This document shows positions 1-7,833 of a stretch of DNA of 31,993 bases, piece by piece. Numbering within the stretch: position 1 is the stretch's first letter; the number at the start of each line of letters is the position of its first letter. This DNA comes from an uncultured Ruminococcus sp. GTDB taxonomy: Bacteria; Bacillota; Clostridia; Oscillospirales; Ruminococcaceae. The position numbers were made by a program, and so were the translations under genes. The DNA is taken from contig ONNL01000067.1 in assembly GCA_900319195.1 (NCBI GenBank), forward strand, positions 1 through 31,993. The letters are read 5' to 3'. The notes below the pieces were generated by a model. It saw only the letters and a program-made list of their open reading frames with translations. It was not told the DNA's origin and searched no databases.

Positions 1-1247
1 GTCCTTGCCTTTGGCGATTTATAGAACCAGCGACCGTTGAGCTCTATCATGAGGTTTGAGTCGTCGTCAAAAACAAGCTCGCAGAACGTGGGGTTCTTCT
101 CGAAGTGGACGGGAATGGATATGCCCTCCGCGTCCTCTGAGCCGCCCCAGCGGAGCGTAACGGGGAGCTTTGTCTCGCTTCCGATAGTCATTGACGGCTT
201 GAACCAGTCGTCGTGGATAATGTCGCGGTAGGTCTTCATGACAGGCTGTTCGATGCCGACATTCACGTTGTTCGGGTCCTCGATCTCAAGACCGAGCCTT
301 CCTCTGTCGCGGAACTGATAGAACGTGAAGCCTGTGAACCACTCCGCCTTATCCTCCCTGAGAATATCGCAGAAGAGCTTCACCATTTCTGCCTGTTCAT
401 AGGCACCTGTAACGTCACCGTCGGAATTGAATTCCGACATGACCATAGGCTTGTCGATACCGCCGTTTATGTACTTGAAGCGGTCATAGCTCATTTTTGT
501 GTTGTTGTATATTTCGCGGACGGAGCTTCTGCCGAAGGAGCTTCCGCCCTCCTCTGCAACGTCGTATGGCCAGCCCCAATGGAGCGACATATACTTATCG
601 ACCGACCATATATCTGTTTCGCGGACAGCCTGCGAGAATTCGTCCTCCATTTCTATCCTGTTGCTTGTCTCGGGGTGCTCGACACCGCCGATACAGAGGA
701 TAGTCTTTACATTGGGAGCGTGCTCCTTGATTATCCTTGAAGCGCGGCAGTAGAAGTCCGCTACCTCCTGATAGGTAGCACGTTTTGTGAACGAGAACCA
801 GTTTCCCGTAGCCTCGTGGTTGATACGCAGGAACATTCTGCCGAAGGATCTGAGGTCGTCACCGATAGCGGCAAGCTGCTCGTCCGAGACATGAGGGTCG
901 ATAGTCATAGTGAGGGTGACATCCTGACCGTGACGGCGGATATCGCGCATGAAATTGAACGGCTCGCCGTTCGTATCGCCTTCAAGTCCGCCCTTGTAGG
1001 TGAAGTAGTCGTCGTAGGGGTAGTCCCACTGGAATGAGACCTCCGCGTCCTTCATAGCCTCTGAAATACGCTGCGGCCACTGCTCATCGAGAGGGTAGTA
1101 GCAGTACATGAGACTGATACTGCGGTGAGGTCTGCCGAGCTTTTGAAGGATATAATCCTGATCTACGTATTCGCCGCGTTCACTGCCGTCGCCTAAATCG
1201 ACAGCGCACTTAGCCTTGCCCATAGTGAGCCTGTAAATTTTATCCAT
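1..1247 (-). CDS. Clan GH-A-like glycoside hydrolase, 3' end cut by the window
   Basis: The reverse strand is open from an ATG at 1247 to the left edge, about 415 codons without a stop. AAAGGAAG lies a normal distance before the start, and a consensus promoter lies upstream. The translation reads like a TIM-barrel glycosidase. RINHEATGNW (about residues 141-150) resembles the Asn-Glu acid/base motif of retaining clan GH-A enzymes, putting the acid/base at about Glu145. PMVMSEFN (about 267-274) resembles the nucleophile strand, putting the nucleophile at about Glu272. Aromatic-rich stretches such as LHWGWPYD (about 222-229) fit a sugar cleft. From about residue 350 a second, beta-rich part begins. 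No signal peptide is visible, so the enzyme is either cytoplasmic or exported by a non-classical route. The exact GH family (GH26, GH39 or GH5-like) cannot be fixed by eye. A dockerin or carbohydrate-binding module could lie beyond the edge. The coding call is strong and the family call moderate. Confidence 0.75.
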   Translation of the reverse strand, partial: MDKIYRLTMGKAKCAVDLGDGSERGEYVDQDYILQKLGRPHRSISLMYCYYPLDEQWPQRISEAMKDAEVSFQWDYPYDDYFTYKGGLEGDTNGEPFNFMRDIRRHGQDVTLTMTIDPHVSDEQLAAIGDDLRSFGRMFLRINHEATGNWFSFTKRATYQEVADFYCRASRIIKEHAPNVKTILCIGGVEHPETSNRIEMEDEFSQAVRETDIWSVDKYMSLHWGWPYDVAEEGGSSFGRSSVREIYNNTKMSYDRFKYINGGIDKPMVMSEFNSDGDVTGAYEQAEMVKLFCDILREDKAEWFTGFTFYQFRDRGRLGLEIEDPNNVNVGIEQPVMKTYRDIIHDDWFKPSMTIGSETKLPVTLRWGGSEDAEGISIPVHFEKNPTFCELVFDDDSNLMIELNGRWFYKSPKAR

Positions 1248-1279
1248 TGCAAGCTTCCTTTCATTTTTTTATTAATCTA

Positions 1280-1308
1280 ATTATAATATAGAGGGAAAAG
1301 TATGTCAA
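1280..1308 (-). promoter_or_regulatory. Consensus sigma-A promoter of the glycosidase gene
   Basis: On the reverse strand TTGACA (1303-1308) is followed by a 17-base spacer and TATAAT (1280-1285), a perfect match to the housekeeping consensus. The transcript would begin near 1273 and give a leader of about 25 bases before the ATG at 1247. Confidence 0.85.
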
Positions 1309-1339
1309 GATATATTTTACAGAGTTTTTGTTATTTTTA

Positions 1340-1368
1340 TTGAAATTATTTTTCCTTTGTGATATAAT
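1340..1368 (+). promoter_or_regulatory. Sigma-A promoter of the hisJ-to-ispE operon
   Basis: TTGAAA (1340-1345), a 17-base spacer and TATAAT (1363-1368) precede the phosphatase gene. It is divergent from the glycosidase promoter, with the two -35 boxes about 30 bases apart. Transcription would begin near 1375. This makes the ATG at 1383 an unlikely start, because it would have almost no leader and no ribosome site, and so favours the ATG at 1401. Confidence 0.8.
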
Positions 1369-1400
1369 AAAAGTATGTTTAAATGAAAGGCGGCGGTGCA

Positions 1401-2246
1401 ATGGATCTGATAGATTGCCATACCCATACACAGTTCTCCGTGGACTCGGAGGCTGACATCAATGAATGCGTTAAGCGAGCCTGTGAGCTCGGACTTGCCG
1501 CCTATGCGATAACCGACCACTGCGAGTGCAATGCGTGGTACAAGGAGGAGCACTATACCGATTCGCTTATCCACGACCACTTTGACTATGCCGCCGATTT
1601 TGAAGCGTCCGTGACCGCTGTTTCAAAGCTGAAGGAGCAGTACGGCGACAGGCTCAACCTCATCTGCGGCACAGAAATGGGACAGCCGCTCCTCGCTCCC
1701 GATATTGCCGAGAGGATAGTCACAGACAAGCGGCTCGACTTCGTTATCGCGTCCGTTCACATGATAAGGAATGAACAGGACTTTTACTTCATTGATTACA
1801 CCGATATGTCAATGGACGACATCTGCGACCTTCTGAGGCGGTATTTCCTCGAGGTATATGACGTGTGCAAATGGGGAAAATTCGACGTTCTCGGACATCT
1901 TACCTACTGCATACGCTATATGAAGTGCAGAAACGGCATTGACCCCGACCTCAGCCGATACGATGACATTATTGCAGAGTCCTTCCGCGAGCTTGTCCGA
2001 AACGGCAAGGGTATCGAGATAAATACCTCGGGTATAAGACAGGGAGCAGGGTGCACCTTTCCAGACCTCAAATATGTGAAAATGTTCCGTGACCTCGGCG
2101 GCGAGATACTGTCGATAGGCTCGGACGCACATATCCCCGAGGACATCGGAGCAAATGTCTCCGACGGAATAGAAATAGCAAAAGCGGCAGGCTTTACCCG
2201 CCTGTGCTGGTTTAAAAACAGGGAACCACAGTTTATAAATATATAG
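1401..2246 (+). CDS. hisJ: Histidinol-phosphatase, PHP family
   Basis: This predicted metal-dependent phosphoesterase (281 aa) would hydrolyse histidinol phosphate to histidinol, the penultimate step of histidine synthesis, in the cytoplasm. PHP metal ligands appear in the usual order: DCHTHT (His7 and His9), ITDHCE, GTEMGQP, ASVHM, VLGHLTY and GSDAHIPED near the C terminus. Length fits HisJ. The start at 1401 is chosen over an in-frame ATG at 1383 because AAAGGCGG sits 7-10 bases before 1401, and the homologous sequence begins there. It is the first gene of a four-gene set with an Lrp regulator, an aminotransferase and ispE. Other PHP phosphoesterases share this pattern, so the substrate is inferred from family resemblance, not proven. 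Confidence 0.82.
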   Translation: MDLIDCHTHTQFSVDSEADINECVKRACELGLAAYAITDHCECNAWYKEEHYTDSLIHDHFDYAADFEASVTAVSKLKEQYGDRLNLICGTEMGQPLLAPDIAERIVTDKRLDFVIASVHMIRNEQDFYFIDYTDMSMDDICDLLRRYFLEVYDVCKWGKFDVLGHLTYCIRYMKCRNGIDPDLSRYDDIIAESFRELVRNGKGIEINTSGIRQGAGCTFPDLKYVKMFRDLGGEILSIGSDAHIPEDIGANVSDGIEIAKAAGFTRLCWFKNREPQFINI

Positions 2247-2267
2247 TTCAGTGAAAGGATATTTATT

Positions 2268-2741
2268 ATGAACGACATTATAAGGATATTACAGCAGAAT
2301 GCCCGTGTCACCAATGAGGAACTCGGCGCAATGCTCGGTATTTCCGCAGATGAAGCGGCAAAGCAGATAAAGGAGCTCGAGGACAACGGCATAATCAAGG
2401 GCTACAGCGTTATCCTCGACGACGAGCTCTATGACAAATCGACGGTCTATGCAACTATCGAGCTCAAGGTAACTCCTCAGCGCGACTGCGGATTTGATGA
2501 CATTGCAAAGACTATCATGATGTATGACGAGGTCGAGAGCGTCAGCCTCATGTCAGGTGCGTATGACCTCGCTGTTGAGGTCAAGGGAAACAACCTCAAG
2601 GACGTTGCACTCTTCGTCTCTGAGCGCCTTTCGACTATTGACGGAGTGCTTTCAACGGCTACTCACTTCATTCTGAAAAAATACAAGGAAAAGGGTATCT
2701 TCATTGACCGTGAAGAGCCTGACGAAAGGGGACTCTGCTGA
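2268..2741 (+). CDS. Lrp/AsnC-family transcriptional regulator
   Basis: A 157-residue protein with the Lrp layout. The first 55 residues form a winged helix-turn-helix (LQQNARVTNEELGAMLGIS, then a recognition helix and a basic wing ending GIIKGYSVILD). A RAM ligand-binding domain of alternating strands and helices spans about residues 60-140, with SLMSGAYDLAVEVKG as the typical central strand. Such proteins sense amino acids and control amino-acid genes. It follows the phosphatase by 21 bases, with AAAGGA before its ATG, and ends 2 bases before the aminotransferase. It may therefore respond to that enzyme's amino acid; this is inferred from position only. Confidence 0.88.
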   Translation: MNDIIRILQQNARVTNEELGAMLGISADEAAKQIKELEDNGIIKGYSVILDDELYDKSTVYATIELKVTPQRDCGFDDIAKTIMMYDEVESVSLMSGAYDLAVEVKGNNLKDVALFVSERLSTIDGVLSTATHFILKKYKEKGIFIDREEPDERGLC

Positions 2742-2743
2742 TC

Positions 2744-3925
2744 GTGATAGATTATGAGAAGGCTCTTTCAAAGAAGATAAAGCAGATAAAGCCGTCGGGG
2801 ATACGCAAATTCTTCGACATTGCAGGCACTATGGAGGGCGTTATCAGTCTCGGAGTCGGTGAGCCCGATTTCTCAACTCCTTGGGCGATAAGAAAAGCCG
2901 CTATTCAGGTATTGGAGCGCAAGCATATCGTATATGGTCCAAACAAGGGAATAGTACCGCTGAGACAGGCTGTCTGTGACCGAATAGAGAGGAAAACGGG
3001 AGCTGTCTATGACTCGGAAAGTGAGCTTATCATCACAGTCGGCGGCTCGGAGGCAATAGACCTTGCTGTCCGCGGAATGCTCGACCCCGGTGACGAGGTG
3101 CTCGTTGTCGAGCCGTGCTTCGTGTGCTATGCTCCGCTGGTCGAGCTTGCAGGCGGAGTGCCTGTGTCAGTCCCGACAAGGATAGAGAACAATTTCAAGC
3201 TCACCGCCGATGACCTCAAAGGCAAGATAACCGAGCACACAAAGCTCCTTATACTGCCGTTCCCGAACAATCCCACGGGAGCTGTCATGACGCGTGAGGA
3301 TCTTGAGCCTATTGCGGAAATACTGCGTGATACCAACATCATGGTGCTCTCCGACGAGATATATTCGGAGCTTACATACGGCCGCCGTCACTGCTCGATA
3401 ATAGAGCTTGACGGAATGAAGGAGCGTACGATTTACGTTAACGGCTTCTCGAAGGCGTTTGCCATGACAGGCTGGAGACTCGGCTATGTATGTGCTCCCG
3501 AGCCGATAATAACACAGATAGCAAAGATACATCAGTACGGGATAATGTGCTCGCCGTATATCAGCCAGAATGCCGCGATCGAGGCACTCACCTCATGCGA
3601 CGCGGAGGTCGATAAAATGGTCGAAGAGTATAATATCCGCAGACGCTATCTTGTCAGCGAGTTCAACCGTCTCGGACTTACCTGCTTTAATCCAGAGGGC
3701 GCATTCTATGTTTTCCCGTCGATAAAGAGCACGGGACTTTCAAGCGAGGAATTCTGCGAGAGACTGCTCTATGAGGAGAAAGTTGCGGTTGTCCCGGGAA
3801 GCGCATTCGGTGAGAGCGGCGAGGGACACATTCGTATCTCATACGCATACTCGCTGAAGCATCTGCGCGAGGCTATGAGCCGTATCGAGAAATTCCTGAA
3901 AAAGCTGGAGAGTGAAAGGTCTTGA
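2744..3925 (+). CDS. PLP-dependent class I/II aminotransferase
   Basis: A 393-residue fold-type I aminotransferase of the aspartate/aromatic group. Visible landmarks are LGVGEPDFSTP (about 36-46), PNNPTG (174-179), SDEIY (203-207), the cofactor lysine in GFSKAFAMTGWR (Lys237) and the carboxylate-binding Arg in HIRISYAYS near the C terminus. It would transfer an amino group between an amino acid and 2-oxoglutarate; the donor cannot be read from sequence. The start is GTG at 2744, since no better ATG exists nearby and the AAAGGGG at 2724-2730 lies about 12 bases upstream. It sits directly behind the Lrp-type regulator, a common pairing in Firmicutes, and its stop overlaps the start of ispE. Confidence 0.9.
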   Translation: MIDYEKALSKKIKQIKPSGIRKFFDIAGTMEGVISLGVGEPDFSTPWAIRKAAIQVLERKHIVYGPNKGIVPLRQAVCDRIERKTGAVYDSESELIITVGGSEAIDLAVRGMLDPGDEVLVVEPCFVCYAPLVELAGGVPVSVPTRIENNFKLTADDLKGKITEHTKLLILPFPNNPTGAVMTREDLEPIAEILRDTNIMVLSDEIYSELTYGRRHCSIIELDGMKERTIYVNGFSKAFAMTGWRLGYVCAPEPIITQIAKIHQYGIMCSPYISQNAAIEALTSCDAEVDKMVEEYNIRRRYLVSEFNRLGLTCFNPEGAFYVFPSIKSTGLSSEEFCERLLYEEKVAVVPGSAFGESGEGHIRISYAYSLKHLREAMSRIEKFLKKLESERS

Positions 3926-4770
3926 AGGTAAAAACTGCGGCTAAGATAAATCTTACGCTCGACGTTGTGGGAAAGCTCGAAAACGGCTATCACGCGCTCG
4001 AAAGCGTATTCCAGACAGTCGGCATCTATGACGAGGTCGAGGTAGTGCTGAATGAAAGCGGAGAGATAACGCTCACCTGCGACTCTCCTGCGGAATTCGG
4101 CTTTATTCCCTGTGACGAGCGAAATATCGCGTATAAGGCGGCTCGCAGGTTCCTTGACGAAAACGGCATGGTGGACGGCTGTGAGATACACATAAGCAAG
4201 GGTATACCGTCGCAGGCCGGCATGGGCGGCGGAAGTACGGACGCTGCGGCTGTTATATACTGTCTGCAAGCGTTGACGGGCAGGAGCCTTGCCCATGCGG
4301 AAAAGCTCGGGGCGGACGTTCCGTTTTTCCTTACGGGCGGCACGGCATATGTCACGGGCATAGGTGAGAATATAGCTACCGCTCCCGACTATTCGGGGCG
4401 CATACTCGTTATTGCAAAGGGCAGTGAGGGCGTATCGACTGCGGAGGCATACAGCCTTATCGACGCACTTGAAGCTCCCGCGCACCCGGATACTAAGGCA
4501 CTTATGGACGCAATAAGCTCGGGCGGAGAGGAATATGTTCACTTCGGCAATCTCTTCGAGCAGGCGATAAAGCTCGGCTCGGTGGACAGGATAAAGTCCG
4601 TGATGAGTGCAAACGGCGGACTCGGAGCAACTATGACGGGGAGCGGCTCGGCGGTGTTCGGGTTGTTCAAATCGTATGAGGAAGCTGAAAAATGCTCGGC
4701 TCTGCTCAGGACAGAGGGGTACTTTGCACAGGTCTGCGAGACCGTATCAAAGGCATTTATAGAGCTTTAA
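3922..4770 (+). CDS. ispE: 4-diphosphocytidyl-2-C-methyl-D-erythritol kinase
   Basis: The kinase phosphorylates CDP-methylerythritol in the MEP route to isoprenoid precursors. The GHMP-kinase signatures are intact. AAKINLTLDV at the N terminus carries Lys8. The ATP loop PSQAGMGGGSTDAA spans 96-109. The catalytic Asp lies in ADVPFF (about 132), and MTGSGSAVFGLF lies near the C terminus. Length (282 aa) is usual. The start codon is TTG, overlapping the aminotransferase stop by 4 bases, with GGAGAG about 9 bases upstream. The reading frame cannot be extended to a better ATG. It is the last gene of its operon, closed by a strong terminator. Confidence 0.93.
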   Translation: MKVKTAAKINLTLDVVGKLENGYHALESVFQTVGIYDEVEVVLNESGEITLTCDSPAEFGFIPCDERNIAYKAARRFLDENGMVDGCEIHISKGIPSQAGMGGGSTDAAAVIYCLQALTGRSLAHAEKLGADVPFFLTGGTAYVTGIGENIATAPDYSGRILVIAKGSEGVSTAEAYSLIDALEAPAHPDTKALMDAISSGGEEYVHFGNLFEQAIKLGSVDRIKSVMSANGGLGATMTGSGSAVFGLFKSYEEAEKCSALLRTEGYFAQVCETVSKAFIEL

Positions 4771-4783
4771 ACAATAGCATTAT

Positions 4784-4822
4784 GCTCTCGGCAGTGAATC
4801 ATTCACTGTCGGGAGCTTTTTT
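4784..4822 (+). terminator. Rho-independent terminator after ispE
   Basis: A 15-pair stem with two G-T wobbles (GCTCTCGGCAGTGAA at 4784-4798 against TTCACTGTCGGGAGC at 4802-4816) closes on a 3-base loop and is followed by six T residues. Confidence 0.92.
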
Positions 4823-4841
4823 AGTTGGTTTTTATTCGGGC

Positions 4842-4982
4842 AGCGTTCGCATTTGCCAATGATACCACAAACCCTCAGTCAGTCAAGACTAAAACAAGCG
4901 CAGCCAAAGGCCGCGGTCTTGACAGTCTATCGTGTTTGTGAGGGTGGGCAAATATGCAAACGCCGACCCGAGCCGACCGCAA
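4842..4982. repeat. Palindromic interspersed repeat, copy A (full length)
   Basis: About 140 bases of nested inverted repeat. The outer arms are GCGTTCGCATTTGCC (4843-4857) and GGGCAAATATGCAAACGCC (from 4946). Inner stems are CACAAAC (4866-4872) with GTTTGTG (4934-4940), and GTCAAGAC (4882-4889) with GTCTTGAC (4916-4923). A small GC hairpin sits in the centre. The reverse complement of 29483-29625 is the same element, with similarity reaching into the right flank to about 4982. It lies in the gap between the ispE terminator and the ATPase gene (4771-5083). The rest of that gap (4983-5083) shows only the ATPase ribosome site and no convincing promoter. Confidence 0.88.
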
Positions 4983-5083
4983 AAAGTTATTTATCTCCTT
5001 CTCACAGCACAGACATTGATTGCATATTTGTCCGCGTCCGCTCATATCCTTTAAGGACACATCTCCCCGAAAGGATTGAGTTT

Positions 5084-7684
5084 ATGGGACTTACAGAAAA
5101 GGAAGCGGCGGCAAAGCTGAAAGCCGTCGGTGAGAACACGTTCGGTGAAGCGAAAAAGGTCGGAGCGGCAAGGATTTTCATTGGTCAGTTCAAGGACATA
5201 ATGGTGATGATACTGCTTGGAGCTACGGCAATTTCGGTGCTTCTCGGTGAGGTCACGGACGCTGTCACGATAATCCTCATCGTGCTGCTGAATGCGATAC
5301 TCGGCTTCATTCAGGAATACCGCACGGAGCATACTCTTGAAGCACTGCGCTCCATGACTGCTCCCACGGCAAAGTGCTGCCGTGACGGAAGATTCAGGGT
5401 GATAGAGGCGGCGAAGCTCGTCCCTGACGACGTTATCGAGCTTGAATCGGGCGACCGTGTCCCTGCGGACTGCGTGCTGCTGAAAGCCTCGGGAGTGTTT
5501 GCTGATGAGTCAATGCTCACGGGCGAGTCAGAGGCGGTCGCAAAGGCGGCAGGGAGTGTGAACGACGAGGACAATTCCCTCAATAAGCCGAATATCCTCT
5601 ACTGCGGCACATCGGTCACAAAGGGCACCTGTCAGGCAAGGGTGATCGCAACGGGAAAATCCGCTCAGATGGGGAAGATATCGGAAATGCTCTCCGACAT
5701 CGACCGTGAGCTGACACCTCTGCAAAAGCGGCTCGCGGAGCTCGGAAAGGTCGTTGCGATAATCTGCATCGTCGTATGCTTTGCGGTTTTCGGAGCGGGA
5801 GTCCTGCGCGGTGAGGACGTTTTCACCATGCTCATGACGGGCATAACTATCGCTATTGCGGCAATTCCCGAGGGACTTCCTGCGACTGTCACCATAGCTC
5901 TCGCGCTTGCTGTGAGCCGTATGCTGAAGCAGAAGGCTCTTGTGAACAAGCTCCACAGCGTTGAGACTCTCGGGTGCACGTCGGTGATATGCTCCGACAA
6001 GACGGGCACTATAACCGAGAACAAAATGACTGTCACAGAGCTGCGTACAGCAGGCGAAAAATACACGTTCAGCGGCATGGGCTACCGAATGAGCGGCACC
6101 GTCACAAAGGGGGAGCTCGGGCTTGTTGTAAATCCTCGGAATGAAAAGGCGCTTACCGAGGCGCTGCGCTGCGGAGTGCTCTGCTCGACTGCTTCCGTGT
6201 CCGCGCCGAAAAGAAAGCTCAGGAGCTTGGGCGAATGGGAGGCATCGGGCGACCCGACGGAAATATCGCTGCTTGTTGCCGCGGCAAAGGCGAACATCAC
6301 CCGTGAAAGCCTTGAGACGAGATTTCGCCGCAGGGACGAGTACCCGTTTGACAGTGAGACGCGCTTCATGGCTGTGAACTGTATTTGCTCGGACGGCGGG
6401 CGCACCTTCTACAAGGGTGCCGAGGAGGTCATTCTGCCCAGGTGCAGCCGATATATGACCGAGAGCGGAGAGGTGCTCGCGCTTACCGATGAGATACGCA
6501 GTCACATCTCCGAAATGACCGCGGAGATGTCGGACGGTGCACTCAGAGTCCTTGCACTTGCCGAATTATCGGACAGCAAGCTCAGTCCCGAGGCTGATGA
6601 GCTGATCTTCCTCGGACTTGCGGGAATGCTCGACCCTCCGCGTGAGGAAGCCAAGACTGCTATACGCAGATGTGCGTCGGCGTCGGTGAGGACTGTCATG
6701 ATAACGGGCGACCACAAGAATACGGCTGTTGCAGTGGCGCGGAAGGCAGGTCTGCTCAGAGGAGGAAGGGCAATAACGGGAGCGGAGCTGAACAAGCTCT
6801 CCGACGAGGAGCTTGACCGTGAAATAGGCAAATACACAGTGTTTGCCCGTGTTGAGCCGATACATAAGCTGAGGATAGTGAGGAGCTTTAAAAGGCGTGG
6901 CGAGATAGTCACTATGACGGGCGACGGAGTCAATGACGCTCCTGCCGTCAAGGAAGCCGATGTCGGCGTAGCTATGGGAGTTTCGGGCACGGACGTGACC
7001 AAGCAGGCGGCTGACGTGATACTCCTTGATGACAACCTTGCAACGCTCGTCAGTGCCGTCGAGCAGGGACGCTGTGTGTACGCAAATATACGAAAATTCG
7101 TGCGGTATCTGCTCTCGTGCAACATCGGGGAGGTGCTCACGATGTTTGTCGGGATACTCATGGGAATGCCCGTCGTGCTTTTGCCCGTGCAGATATTGCT
7201 CGTCAACCTTGTCACTGACGGACTGCCTGCCGTAGCGCTCGGACTTGAGCCGCCCGAGCCCGACCTCATGAGCAAGCCGCCGCGCAAGTCCACGGAGAGC
7301 TTTTTCTCGGGCGGACTGCTTGCGAAGATAATCTTCCGCGGCATATTCATAGGACTTTCCACGCTCATCTCTTTCACATCGGTGATACATCTCGGCGGCT
7401 CGCTTGCGGCAGGTCGTACAGCGGCACTCGTCACACTTGTCATGTCGCAGCTTATCCACGTTTTCGAGTGCAAATCGGAGACACGGTCGCTGTTCAGGAT
7501 AAACATTTTCAGCAATATGAAGCTCGTTCTCGCGGTGCTCACCTCGTTTGCGGTACTTGCCGCAGCAGTTGCAGTCCCACAGTTACAGGTGGTATTCGAG
7601 ACTGTTTCCCTCACACCGCAGCAGCTTCTCATTGCTCTCGGACTCAGCGCCGCGGTGCCTGTAATAAGCGGGATTTTCAGATAA
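5084..7684 (+). CDS. Calcium-type P-type ATPase (P2 family)
   Basis: An integral membrane cation pump of the SERCA/PMCA group (866 aa), probably exporting Ca2+ at the cost of ATP. Landmarks in order: actuator TGES (146-149), the membrane helix motif PEGLP (262-266), the phosphorylation site SDKTGTIT (Asp305), the nucleotide-site KGAEE, and the hinge TGDGVNDAPA. The C-terminal third contains several membrane helices. The reading frame is open back to 4853, but the first 77 codons translate repeat copy A. The ATG at 5084 has AAAGGA 8 bases upstream, and MGLTEKEAAAKL is the usual N terminus of this family. It stands alone and converges on the cohesin-like lipoprotein gene. Ion specificity is inferred from family. 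Confidence 0.93.
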   Translation: MGLTEKEAAAKLKAVGENTFGEAKKVGAARIFIGQFKDIMVMILLGATAISVLLGEVTDAVTIILIVLLNAILGFIQEYRTEHTLEALRSMTAPTAKCCRDGRFRVIEAAKLVPDDVIELESGDRVPADCVLLKASGVFADESMLTGESEAVAKAAGSVNDEDNSLNKPNILYCGTSVTKGTCQARVIATGKSAQMGKISEMLSDIDRELTPLQKRLAELGKVVAIICIVVCFAVFGAGVLRGEDVFTMLMTGITIAIAAIPEGLPATVTIALALAVSRMLKQKALVNKLHSVETLGCTSVICSDKTGTITENKMTVTELRTAGEKYTFSGMGYRMSGTVTKGELGLVVNPRNEKALTEALRCGVLCSTASVSAPKRKLRSLGEWEASGDPTEISLLVAAAKANITRESLETRFRRRDEYPFDSETRFMAVNCICSDGGRTFYKGAEEVILPRCSRYMTESGEVLALTDEIRSHISEMTAEMSDGALRVLALAELSDSKLSPEADELIFLGLAGMLDPPREEAKTAIRRCASASVRTVMITGDHKNTAVAVARKAGLLRGGRAITGAELNKLSDEELDREIGKYTVFARVEPIHKLRIVRSFKRRGEIVTMTGDGVNDAPAVKEADVGVAMGVSGTDVTKQAADVILLDDNLATLVSAVEQGRCVYANIRKFVRYLLSCNIGEVLTMFVGILMGMPVVLLPVQILLVNLVTDGLPAVALGLEPPEPDLMSKPPRKSTESFFSGGLLAKIIFRGIFIGLSTLISFTSVIHLGGSLAAGRTAALVTLVMSQLIHVFECKSETRSLFRINIFSNMKLVLAVLTSFAVLAAAVAVPQLQVVFETVSLTPQQLLIALGLSAAVPVISGIFR

Positions 7685-7706
7685 ATAGGAAAGAGTAAAT
7701 ATTATT

Positions 7707-7746
7707 TGGTGGTCGTTTGTGAGGGTGGGCAAATGCGAACGCCGCT
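7707..7746. repeat. Palindromic repeat, copy B (single-arm fragment)
   Basis: Twenty identical bases, GTTTGTGAGGGTGGGCAAAT, are shared with the right arm of copy A. The following ATGCGAACGCCGC matches the right end of the copy near 29.6 kb. The 12 bases before it, TTGGTGGTCGTT, also flank the 29.5-kb copy on its left. The opposite arm and the central hairpins are missing, so this is a solo or deleted copy lying between two convergent genes. Confidence 0.75.
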
Positions 7747-7789
7747 TATAGTAACAACACCGAAATTTTTTGACCATGTCAAATGAAAT

Positions 7790-7820
7790 AAGGCTGCACA
7801 GAACTTATCTGTGCAGCCTT
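7790..7820. terminator. Bidirectional terminator between convergent genes
   Basis: A perfect 13-pair stem (AAGGCTGCACAGA and TCTGTGCAGCCTT) with a 5-base loop. T-rich sequence follows on both strands, TTTT... rightward and TTATTT leftward. It can serve the ATPase gene from the left and the long minus-strand run from the right. Confidence 0.88.
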
Positions 7821-7833
7821 TTGCTGTTTGTGT

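Noticed and set aside
37..1037. Forward-strand open frames of 60-175 codons
   Set aside because: They are shadows of the reverse-strand glycosidase gene, which has the promoter, ribosome site and catalytic motifs.
1383..1400. Earlier ATG of the histidinol phosphatase
   Set aside because: It lies about 8 bases after the predicted transcription start, with no ribosome site.
4853..5083. N-terminal extension of 77 codons on the P-type ATPase
   Set aside because: It translates the palindromic repeat, has no family similarity, and a good ribosome site precedes the ATG at 5084.
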